Shown here: positions 33,922-43,483 of the stretch, piece by piece | How positions within the stretch are numbered: position 1 is the first letter of the stretch | Layout of the letters: the number at the start of each line of letters is the position of its first letter | DNA from: Crotophaga sulcirostris | Lineage: Eukaryota; Chordata; Aves; Cuculiformes; Crotophagidae | DNA: 64,000 nucleotides | Reading direction: 5' to 3' | Assembly (NCBI GenBank): GCA_013397455.1 | Contig: VYZB01000040.1 | Coordinates: 3,359,869-3,423,868, forward strand | Translations under genes and position numbers: made by a program | Notes under the pieces: generated by a model | What the model was told of the DNA's origin: nothing | Seen by the model: only the letters and a program-made list of their open reading frames with translations | Databases searched by the model: none

Positions 33922-36879
33922 ATCAACCTGATGCTTCCACTTTAAGGAGGAGAAGGGTGACACATATCCAAAGACTTCTCTACACAAGGAAGCTGCACAA
34001 GGTAACAACCTCCCTGTGAGCACACTCCCCTTCTGCCTCAAATGAAGTTTCTTTTTTTCAGTTTGGCTCAAGCTAAGCAGTAAAAAGCTCTGTTGCTCTG
34101 GAATAAGTATTTGTGGATAGCAATCACATGGTGAAGCTGCTGGGAAGAGGTGAAGCCCAGCAGCCCTTCAGAGGGGAGGCAGGCAGGGGAGGGCACACAG
34201 CCTCTGTGTCCCACGACGCAGGAGAACACACAGCCTGTGTCTTCCAGATCCTTCAAGGCTATTCCATGGACCCTCTTGGCCTCTCTGCCATTCCTCTGCA
34301 CAGATGTGGAAACTCTTACACACAGCATCTAGGGACCTGGATCTTCCTAGCTAACAAAGCATTCTTGATTTCCTTGTTAATAGGAAATTAGTGTCTTCCT
34401 AAGCATTCAGCTTGATTTGCCTTTAATATGTTTTTTCCACTCCTGAATCAAAAAAATTCTCCTTCCCTATATGTGTACAGAGTTGCTGATGGTCATACAG
34501 AGGCATTGCATGCTTGAGGAAGAAATCATGACATGCACCTATGATGATAAAAGATTTCATGGGGAGTGGAGTATACGAGAAGTCTTCAGTGGTTTCCTGT
34601 CCAGAATTTGGCTTGTTTCTGGAGAACAGATGCAGTTTGTTTCTGGAAAATAGATGCAGTAATCAGAAAAGGATGAAAAGATCTTGTTTGAGCAATTCCC
34701 TGAATTTACCTGATTTAGGGTAGTTCCTGAGATTCCCTCAAAAGGCCCTGCCCTTTCTCTGGTCCCTTTCAGGGATTACAAACTGTTTTCTCTGTCCAGG
34801 GACTGGATCACCCCACCTGGAATGGTGGGGGTTTTGGTGGGTTGTGCAAAGCCCTGTCTTCAGACACTACTGCTTGCTGGCTGAACATGGAGATTATCCA
34901 TATGTATAAAATAAATGAAGTAAGGACCATGTTTTTTGTACATAACCTTAGGTGAGCCACCTGGAGACATTCATCAGGCAGGGATTTGTATGCACAAAAT
35001 GGGCAAGTGTGCATCCAGCCACCTGATTTTAATACCCCAAGGTACATTTTCTGTTTGCACATGGGAGAACACATGTGTTCACTGTTTCAGAGGTTCATTT
35101 GAAAATATCTGTCATTTCTGTTATCCAGCAGAAAATCTTTTCATTTAAAGAGCTGCAGAGAAATATTACACCAAAACATCTCCCAGCTGACCCAGTCTCA
35201 AGGAGAGGAGAATCCAAGTTGCTTTCTTCCAGCTCTTCTTTTTTGTTTTTCATAAGAGTCTCTTGTCAGGCAGCAGGATATCAGATGTCCTGTGAGGCAG
35301 ACAAAAAATTCTGTATTGCCTCTTAGTTTCTTATCCAGTTGTTTTCAATGGGGGAGTTTGTTTTTCCTGTATTATTGAAATAATTACCCTGACAAGGCAA
35401 AGGACTGGGACAGATGTTCTCCCTAACTGATAATAAAAGCAGTGTCCTTCAGCTTTTTGCTGGCTGTGAAATCCACTACCTTCCCATGATATCCCACGAT
35501 GGGATGCCAGCAGTGGAAGTGGAGTGCTGTTGCTGATATTTCTTTTTATTTCAGGAGAGAACATGACAAAGTCTACAGGGTTAAATTAGCTGCACATTTC
35601 ACTCCCTTCAAAAATGAGAACAACTTTTTTAAAAGAATCTAATTGTTGCAGGTTACCTGCCCTTTCCAAGGCAGAATTATTATAGTTTTGATATTTCACC
35701 ATGAAATGGTGCTGCCAGCTGTCAACAGCTTAGGGAACAGTTAATTATATCTTTCGTACAGCTGTTCATAACACCGTAAAAACTGCTGCTTCCTAAAAAA
35801 AAATAAAAATCTTGGCATAAGTTCTTTGGGGAGAACAGTCTACAAGTGTTCAAAATACTTGTATATGGAAAGCCAAGTCTTCTTCCTTTTGTGAGGTAAA
35901 AATGCAGTTCATCTGGCGTAAAGGGAATTGGTTTACTATTTTGGGGTTGAGTTGGGAATGGTTGAGTTTGAAATTGAAGAGAATTAGTAGTCATCACTCC
36001 TAGAAATACCACTCCAAATCCAGGGCCTATTTCTACCTGGCCATACCAGGGAAAAGGCAGAGGAGCTGCAGATTGCACTCTAGGAATGCATTTGTGGGGA
36101 TGGATCCCCACTGGCCTCATATGCATCAGGTGCTTAGATTGTCTATGTCCTGCTAAATCCAGACTGTTCCTTTCTGATAGACATCAAATGCCTCAACTTC
36201 ATGCTGTAACAGATCCATAGCTCCACCAGCAATCTGAGTTTTCTGGCAATGCTTGAAGGATCTAGCCCAGTTTTGCTAGATCCTGCAAGATATGAACAGT
36301 ACCAGAGAATTTATGGTGTAGGTAGACAAGCCAGACAGAGGGTGTAGGGAGATTATTTAACTCCTTTATCTGAAAGTATTCATTTGTCAAAAATGAATTT
36401 ATGTTGTCAGGCAGAACTCTCTTTCAAGAAATTCAAGCCCATCATAAATAATTGAAATATTTTATTTGGATATTTTCTAAACAAAAACTTTGGCTCTTTA
36501 ATTTTTAAATGAGAAAATTATTTTGACTTCATATAGATATAGAATGGTGAGGTTTTTTCTGTATTTCAACAGAGCGGTTGAAACCAAAACAATTTGGAAA
36601 TAATAATATATTTGTATTGGCCCAAACAGATCTCTTTTTTTCTTTTGAAAAGCTCTTTTTTCTTTTGGAAGCTCATATTCTCTGACTTTTTTGTATTTGA
36701 CACGGAGGGGGAATGTTCACTTCAAATGTTTGTGGGTTAAGGTATCGTTTCAAGCCACTTAGAGCACATGGAGATGAGGAGGCATGAGCGTCTCCTTGAT
36801 AGTATCCCCACCTCAGTTGCCCTGAATGATGGGTGCTTAATTAAGCTGCTTTTCTTATGCTCCTTCAGCAGGCAGTGAA
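33922..36879. other. Unique noncoding stretch
   Basis: Includes a 24-bp tandem pair (34612-34659). The longest frame is 35722-36126 minus (134 codons), without recognisable domains. No repeat family seen. Confidence 0.5.
34612..34659. repeat. Tandem duplication, 2 x 24 bp
   Basis: Two adjacent 24-bp units share TTGTTTCTGG and AGATGCAG with three differences. As 24 is a multiple of three, one frame reads LFLENRCS twice, but there is no supporting gene context. Confidence 0.9.
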
Positions 36880-37262
36880 GAAAAGTGGGTCCAAAGGAGA
36901 GCCACAAAGCTGATCAGAGGGCTGGAGCACCTCTCCTCTGAAGACAGGCTGAGAGAGTTGGGGTTGTTCAGCCTGGAGAAGAGAAGGCTGCAGGAAGATC
37001 TTATTGTGGGCTTTCAATACTAGAAGAGAGCTTATTAGAAAGTTGGAAAGAGACTTTTTATCAGGGTCTGTAGTGATAGGACAAGACGTAATGGTTTTAA
37101 ACTGAAAAAAATAGATTTAGACTGGATATAAAGAAGAAATTATTTATGATGAAGGTGCTGAGACACTGGAACAGATTTAGCAGAGAAGCTGTGGGTGCCC
37201 CATCCTTGGAAATGTTCAAGGTAAGGTTGGATGGGGCTTTGAGCAACCTGATGAAGGAACGA
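36880..37262 (+). mobile_element. CR1 LINE fragment without its 3' tail
   Basis: Starts abruptly in ORF2 ([20 protein letters not shown], then [20 protein letters not shown]) and runs to GATGGGGCTTTGAGCAACCT. At that point the terminal ~80 bp with the GGTTGGA block and octamers should follow but are absent. The stop in the FQY* region and later indels show decay. Its wording matches the 42.1 and 55.1 kb copies, so it is the same subfamily. Loss of the tail most likely reflects a later deletion, since CR1 copies are normally truncated at the 5' end. Confidence 0.92.
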
Positions 37263-39184
37263 ACTGTCAGATGCATCACTCCTTAACCCAAATCACAAGG
37301 GGAAAATCCCAGTTGACTCTTCAAGGTCACTGATAGAAGGAAAAGAGTGCTAACCCCTCCTCTTTTAGTCAGGGCAATGTGAGACTTACAGCATCATCAG
37401 GGTGCTGACCTGTACCAGTTTTTATACCATCAGGGTGCATCCTGCTGAGGAATTCTGCAGCATGGGCAATGCAGTGGGTGTTTCCTAACTCTAAAACTTA
37501 ACCCTCTCCAAACCCTACAGTGGGCCTTTCCCAAGGAATCCTATCTACTCAGGCACAGTTTCTCAAGGCCCCTCCTTATATCATCTACAATGTTTTCCTG
37601 ACTGTCTTGTAGCTAGGGTTCCTGACTCCCCACACCATCAACGAACACCTTGATGGTTTTACAACTTTAGGGGATTCATTTTTAACATGCGTTTCTATTC
37701 CAGGCATGTGCAAGGCTTCCCCTAAGTGGCATGGAACTCCATCTACCCCAAAATATTGTGCATATCAGGTGGAAATCAGTCAATTATTGCAAAAATGTCA
37801 CTTAGCAGCATTGTGGATAATAAGTCTATTTGCTCCAGTGATTCTAAGCAGCAGAAATACTTTCCTTTAGTAGTTACCCCAAAACTTCTAGCAAGCTTGT
37901 ATGCAAATAAAAATAACTGGTTAGTGTTGGTTTGGTCAAAAATCTGGGTTTTGAGAATTCTAAATGCAACCAAGAAATGTTTTGTTTTATAGTGATGTGG
38001 GTTGTTGTGCATTGAAACACATTCAGGAGACTAACAAAAAAATTCTGAAATTCAGAAAGGCATAACTGATGGCAATCCAGTTTTGAGATGGACATTAGAA
38101 GGCTTTAAAGCATTGTTTGTAGATCTTTAAAACAGTAAAACATTACTCTAAAAGAGCAATAATCAAAAGCAGGTCCCCGATGGGAAGACTAGACAGGGAG
38201 ACAGTCAAAAAATGAATAAGCAAAATAAAATCTGACCTACAAGATCCCAACTGAACACATTCAAATGAAAAAGTCTTAAAAATACCTAGTAATGTTCAGT
38301 TTTAAATAGTTCACAATAGTATAAGTAATTCTGAGCATTTTTTCTGTCTTTCTACTTCCTATTGGCAGTCTGTAATTTTTCCAAAATTGAGAAACTTTGG
38401 AAAATATGGATAACATGCAGAAAAAATATAAAGAAATATTTTTTATTGCCCTGCATGGTTTCTTAGCCAGAAATGGGGCATCTGAAAACTCCCATTTAAA
38501 ATATATCTCTGACAAAAAAAAAAGAAGGAAAGTGAATTCCAAGCAATTTGCCTGATTTATGTGAAAAGTCACCACTTGAGTCATTTAGAAAAAAAAGCTG
38601 CCAAGATTTACAAATAGACTCCTGTCCCAGCAAAAGCACCCAAACCACTACAGCACTCAATTTCCAGCTCTCTACCTAAATATGAATAATTGGGTTTTTT
38701 TCCCCATGAGAAAATACTGCTTTCACTTTTACTGAAGCATCATCTTTCTGCAGGAGAGTCCCAGAGAAGGGCTGGTGGATCTGTTAGCTTGTGTGGTTGC
38801 TTGGCTGTGGATCTTACAGGGTCCTCCTGTGTTTGTTACTGGGAAGGACCTTGATTTAGAAAGCTGAGTTGCATTCACAGCATGATCTGACAGCTCTCTA
38901 CTCTTTATAGCAAAATCTCCCAAAACAAGAGGCAGCATGTATTCTGAAAACTCTACCTGCAGTGCACTGTCTACTGCCAGGATCTCCTGGCTCAACAAAA
39001 TACCCATGACCACAACCACTGGTGAAGAGTCATGAAGATCCTGCACGCAGGATCTGAGGGCTCTCTCTGATAAAAGGAAGTATCTGGTTAAAATCAAACT
39101 GGAGCAGGTTGGAAGATCTTCTTGTGTCAAAGACTTCCCAGGCTTCAAAACATGGAATCTGTTCCTGTGTAGGATCTGGCCATA
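37263..39184. other. Unique noncoding stretch
   Basis: A minus-strand frame of 157 codons (38729-39202) is present but unrecognised. A 20-bp near-palindrome, AGATCCTGC-AC-GCAGGATCT, lies at 39036-39055. No repeat family recognised. Confidence 0.5.
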
Positions 39185-39838
39185 TTGCTGTTCTCCGTGC
39201 ACCCATCAGTGTCCATCATGCTCTTTATCTGGGCAACCAGTGCCATGGCCCACTCACCTTACAGGTGCTCAGAGCATTTGGGACAGTCAGACCCTTTTCA
39301 AGCTGGAAACACACTGGTTGTCAGCAACAGAGCATTGAAATGGATATGGCAAGATCTACATTTTGCTGTCTTCCCTATAAATAGGACCTTTGGTGCTGTG
39401 GGCTTCAGGTCAGTGTTGGTGTCAACTGAGCATAAGGAGAGACTTTTCAGTAGCCTCACGGCTCCTGGAAGATCTACTACAAAAAATCCCATGCTGACTT
39501 TTATTAAACAGTTGGTGACAGCAAATGGCTGCAAGGGAGGATGGCAGAAGCCCTGGAAAATGCAGCCCAGAGACATGAGTAAGCACGCTTGGCAAGATGC
39601 AGGGTGCTGCTCTGTACCTCGAGAGAGGAGTCAGACACTACCAACAGTGGTTCCTCGAGCATCCCCCTGCCCAACACCCTTGCAAGTGACAAGATGCACA
39701 AACACATTGGCTAAAATATGTTCCCTCGACAGCCTGCTTGAAAAGCAAAAAAAAAAAAAAAACCAACCCAAACCTCTTCGCATCTCTTTTGCAGATAACT
39801 CTGGACTAGAGATGAGTTATGCAAGTAATAAGTCATGA
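39185..39838 (+). other. Unrecognised long open frame (217 codons)
   Basis: The longest ATG-to-stop frame in the window. The product starts with a mildly hydrophobic stretch (MLFSVHPSVSIMLFIWATSA), has no recognisable domain, and ends in a Lys-rich segment (KQKKKKNQPKP) that is only the translation of the A16 tract at 39747-39762. It overlaps by 18 bp, head to head, the minus-strand frame 38729-39202. No splice sites, promoter or poly(A) signal clearly frame it, and composition matches the surroundings. I treat it as a chance frame, with a lineage-specific or decayed gene as the less likely reading. Confidence 0.12.
39747..39762. repeat. Mononucleotide (A)16 tract
   Basis: Sixteen A, followed by CCAACCCAAACC. 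No retroelement body is recognised upstream. Confidence 0.95.
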
Positions 39839-41422
39839 CCAGTTCTTCACTCCACTTCAGCATTTTCAGAATATAAAGCAGCGAGGATGGTGAGAAAATG
39901 AGCAAGCAACATGAAAATGGAAAATAAGGCAGTTAATTACAATTTCAATTCATCGGTGCAATTGTATGGAATTGAAAAGTCATTTCAGCAGCCCTAGGAC
40001 ATGTTAACAGCCCTAGAGAGTCTAGACATAAAAGCAAGATATTTTCCAAACTTCAAATGGATCCAGAGTTTCCTAGCAGAAGGGAATTGTTTTAACCTGT
40101 AGCTTTCTAATTAGATGTTGGGAAAACTTAGCGGTGGAGTAGATTCTGCCCTAATTTTCACTGAAGTAACTGCACTTTAAAGTACGAAAATTACTCTGGG
40201 TGGATATGGCCTTTCCAGAGGACAGAATTTATCCCAGCACCTTTAGAGTTCCTGCATCTACATGGTCAGAAACTCTAATGGTGGCTAAAACTTCTCAGAA
40301 CTGGAGTCAATTACTGTTAATTTAGTTCAGTCTTTCTTGCAATAAATGGATGTAAATGAGGCATCCCCAGTGGAGACAGATTTAGAGCAGGCAAAACAGC
40401 TATAAAAGTAAGAGCAACAGGAAGATGAAGCTGGTCTCTGATAAGAAGGAGTAAGTTAATTATGAGCTTCCAGCTAGTGCATGAAAGTAACACATTTAAT
40501 GCCAACAGATAGTAAATGTCTAACCTGGCAATTTATGGTGATTGACAGGTGAGACTTGCTGTGGGAAGAAGAAAAGAGAGGTGACGTAGCGGCTCTTTGC
40601 ATTGCTCACCAGTCCACTGAGCGTTACACAGGGCAAGGTTCTGACACAGATCAGCTTTGCAAAGTGATGTAATTGAATCCTGTTTCTTATCAAAATTTCC
40701 CCAGTGGTTCCTTCTCTCCCATCACAAGGTTTCTCCACCACTTATGAGCCAGTTGCCTGATCCACTTAATCTCCCATGTTTTCCAGGTTCAGGCTTGCTG
40801 TAGACACAATTCAGATGGGATCAAAAAGAGGAAATTAAAAAAGAAATCATGTAGCTACTGCAAATCACAGGGGCTGAGGTGCTTTCTCTCCTGTTTCTCC
40901 TGGAAATTTTGGGTTTGCAGCTTACACTGATTTTCAATTAGAAGATGAATGCAATTGCTGGCATTTACTCCAAGGTTGCTAGTTAGTAGAACATAAGAGC
41001 AGACAAAGCTCCATGCAGCCCAGTAGCCACATGCAACGTTCATAATAAGAGAGAAGTAGGATGGAGACAAGCCTATACAATGTCTCTTTTTCTGTACTTT
41101 CCCAGGTTCTTGTACTCTGTTTGGTATGGCATATTTTCTTACTTCTTACAAACCCATGATCTTCTTCGTAGTTGTCTTTTACTCAGAGTTGGGTGCACTA
41201 GTTGTTCTCCCAAAGTGCAATCCCTCCTTTGTCCATACCATTTATAACAGCTTACAAGGGAATGGCCTCTGAGTCCATCTATGCTTGGCAAATAATCAGT
41301 AATGGGGAATGTATTAATTGTGTAGGCAGAAGAGAACAAGCCTGCCCAGCTCTGGCCCTCTGTAATTGCTGAACTTTTTTATGGTAGAGTTTGGAGCAAG
41401 TGAGACAGGTCCATTGCTGTTC
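39839..41422. other. Unique noncoding stretch with one old repeat fragment
   Basis: Apart from the inverted-repeat segment at 40143-40228, nothing is recognised. Short frames only. Confidence 0.5.
40143..40228. repeat. Old palindromic amniote repeat-like segment
   Basis: ATTCTGCCCT (40143-40152) and AGGACAGAAT (40219-40228) are inverted with 9 of 10 matches. Between them lies TTTTCACTGAAGTAACTGCA and AAAATTACTCTGGGTGGATA. The layout resembles a known palindromic repeat of turtles, crocodilians and birds (ATTCTGCCCTCAGTTACACT..., then GGAGTAACTCC..., then CAGAATTTGGCCC). It is probably a MITE-like fossil, but the family name is uncertain. Confidence 0.4.
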
Positions 41423-42084
41423 TTATGGTGAGACACCCAAGGGCAAAAAGCAGTTGACTTCCCACAATGGAGAACACCAACATTTCAACAGGAGGTGGAT
41501 TTCCAACAGTGGTTTCAGACTGTCTAGAAACTGCGTAAGTGTACACAGCATTGATCTGGATTGATCTCTTGTTGTTGCCTCAAGGTCCAAGCGTGGTGGG
41601 AACAGATGCTGTGATCTTTGAATAAAACACCAGGCAGAGTCAATGTCTGAGGGTTTGCAAGAAGCTGTAAGTAAGGATGGTGCACAGGGCAAGTAAGTTT
41701 CTGAGTGAGCTTCAGAAGGAACTTCTACATAACCTGCTGAACCACCTGGCATCGCTGCCTCCTCCAGCTGGTTGTACCTACAGTATGGTGAGCTGGTTTC
41801 CCAGCTACACTCAGAGGTGAAGAAGGAAAAGGCCATCCCAGAGGAAAACAGGACCAGGTACCCTGGAGACCAGAGCATACATGCTCCTGCAGCAGATGCT
41901 GACCCTCCACCCATGTGTACTTGACAATTCCACCCCAAACAGCTTGAGATACTCCGAGGACGAGGGCCAGGAATAGGCTCAGGTTTGGGCACACAGTCCC
42001 CACAGTACAAGAAAATGAGCATAACTGGACAGTAGTAGCACAGTATGTGTTTACTGAAGGCTGTGGAGAAGGCCCAAGAGACAT
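41423..42084 (-). other. Two overlapping long minus-strand frames, unrecognised
   Basis: A 199-codon frame (41423-42022) and a 119-codon frame (41725-42084) overlap on the same strand in different phases. The second begins with a stretch resembling a signal peptide or membrane segment (LSLFLALVLGVSQAVWGGIV), and the first holds another hydrophobic segment (YLVLFSSGMAFSFF). A decayed membrane-protein gene with a frameshift would look like this. However, I recognise no family, see no exon borders, and chance is not excluded. It ends just upstream of the CR1 at 42.15 kb. Confidence 0.12.
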
Positions 42085-42149
42085 CAGGATGCAGAGTGAA
42101 CAGCGGGTGTGGGGATGTCTAACTCTTCAACCTGATAGTTTGAAGATAG

Positions 42150-42916
42150 TTTGATGAAGTTCAACAAGCCCAGGTGCAAGGTCCTGCATCTGGGTTGGAT
42201 CAATCCCAAACATGGATATTGGCTGGGTCATGAGTTGGTTGAGAGCAGCCCTGTGGAGAAGGAATTAGGGGTACTGGTAGATGAAAAACTGAATATGACT
42301 TGGTAGTGTGCGCTCACTGTTCAGGGTTGCATCAAAAGAAGTGTGACCAGCAGGTAGGGAGAGGTGACTTTCCTCCTTTACTCTGCTCTTGTGAGATCCC
42401 ACACGGAGTACTGTGTTCAGATCTGGAGCCCTCAGCAACATAAAGAGATTGGTCTGTTGGAGTGGTCCAGAGAAGCGACACAAAGATAGTCAAGGGTCTG
42501 GAACATCTGCCCTGTGAGAATAGGTTGAGACAGTTGGGTTTGTTCAGTCTGGAGAAGAAAAAGTCCCAGGGAGACCTTATTGCAGCCTTCCAGTACTCTA
42601 AAGGGGTCCTACAGGAAAGACATGGAGGACTTGCAGGGATAGGAGGAGGAGTAGTGGCTTCAAACTGAAAGAGGATGGATTTAAATTATAAGTTAGGAAG
42701 AAATTTTTTACTATGAGGATGGTGAGGCCCTGGCGCAGATTGCCCAGAGAAGTCATGGATGCCCCCTCTCTGGAGGTGTTCAAGGTCAGGTTGGATGGGG
42801 CTTTGAGTAGCCTGGTCTGGTGGGAGGTGACCCTGCCCATGGCAGGGAGGTTGTAACTAGATGACCTTTTAAGGTCACCTCCATCCCAAACCATTCTATG
42901 ATTCTATAATTCTGTA
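42150..42916 (+). mobile_element. CR1 LINE fragment of ~770 bp with complete 3' end
   Basis: Begins in ORF2 just after the reverse transcriptase core at the [16 protein letters not shown] segment. It continues through [27 protein letters not shown] sequence in a shifted frame, [20 protein letters not shown] and [14 protein letters not shown] to the C-terminus. It then runs through the 3' untranslated GGTCACCTCCATCCCAAACC block to the tail ATTCTATGATTCTATAATTC. Several indels and stops break the frame. It carries, in sense orientation, the same ORF2 segment that survives in the deleted copy at 1313-1500, which shows what that copy lost. Confidence 0.94.
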
Positions 42917-43289
42917 GTAATAGGCCTTAGTCTGGGTGAGAAGGACATTACCGTTTCTTCATGAGCAGAACTTTTCTTTTGGTTCAGGTTTAAGCGTCTG
43001 TTGTTGCAATAGGAAGCCAAACAAATGACCCTGACCCAGGAGCCCCAGTGGACAGGCAGATGCGTCTATTGGCAGCTGGGAGACTGCAGGCACCCAGGTA
43101 CCAAACAGCTTCCCAAAATTGTTTCCAGCTCCTTCTGACTGCAGGCAGAGGGGATCTGCATGCCAGTGCCGTACGCTCTGGGGAAGCCGCAGAGCAGCAT
43201 TTAAAGCTGCATCCTACCACCTCTTGTCACCTCTCAGTCATGTGTGGGACAGGACTAATTTTGCAAACAGCAGGGGTGGATGGTGACAG
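42917..43289 (+). other. Spacer between CR1 and the candidate promoter
   Basis: GC content rises gradually here. An open plus-strand frame (43048-43377, 109 codons) crosses this segment and the promoter candidate, without recognisable domains. CpGs near 43170-43190 are the outer edge of the CpG cluster. Confidence 0.4.
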
Positions 43290-43483
43290 CCTGTGGGATT
43301 GGCTCAAGCCCAACAGACAGCGCAAACGCGCGTTTGGCTCGGCGGCTCTGTTCTACATCAGTGAAGGAGCCTTCTGAGCCCGTAAAAGCAGCGACCGCTC
43401 CTGGTGCACATTGATGCAGGTCCCTCCTGTGCTGCCACTGGAGGTCTCAGCAAAGACAGGGGAGTTTATTAAAAAAGGTGAGT
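43290..43483 (+). promoter_or_regulatory. Candidate CpG-rich promoter and first exon with perfect splice donor
   Basis: From 43321 to 43398 there are nine CpGs in 78 bp, the densest cluster in the window. It is preceded by an inverted CCAAT box, GATTGGCT (ATTGG at 43298-43302), and contains a perfect 14-bp palindrome, CAAACGCGCGTTTG (43323-43336). About 80 bp further on, AAAAAAGGTGAGTAATT gives a consensus 5' splice site with the exon ending at 43477 and GT at 43478. An ATG at 43414 opens MQVPPVLPLEVSAKTGEFIK and stays open into the donor, though its start context is weak. I read this as a possible transcription start plus first exon, coding or long noncoding. No TATA box is obvious, the gene is unknown, and no transcript data are available. 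Confidence 0.4.

Noticed and set aside
43048..43377. 109-codon frame as a coding exon
   Set aside because: Crosses a CpG-rich promoter-like region where stop codons are naturally rarer; no recognisable protein features.
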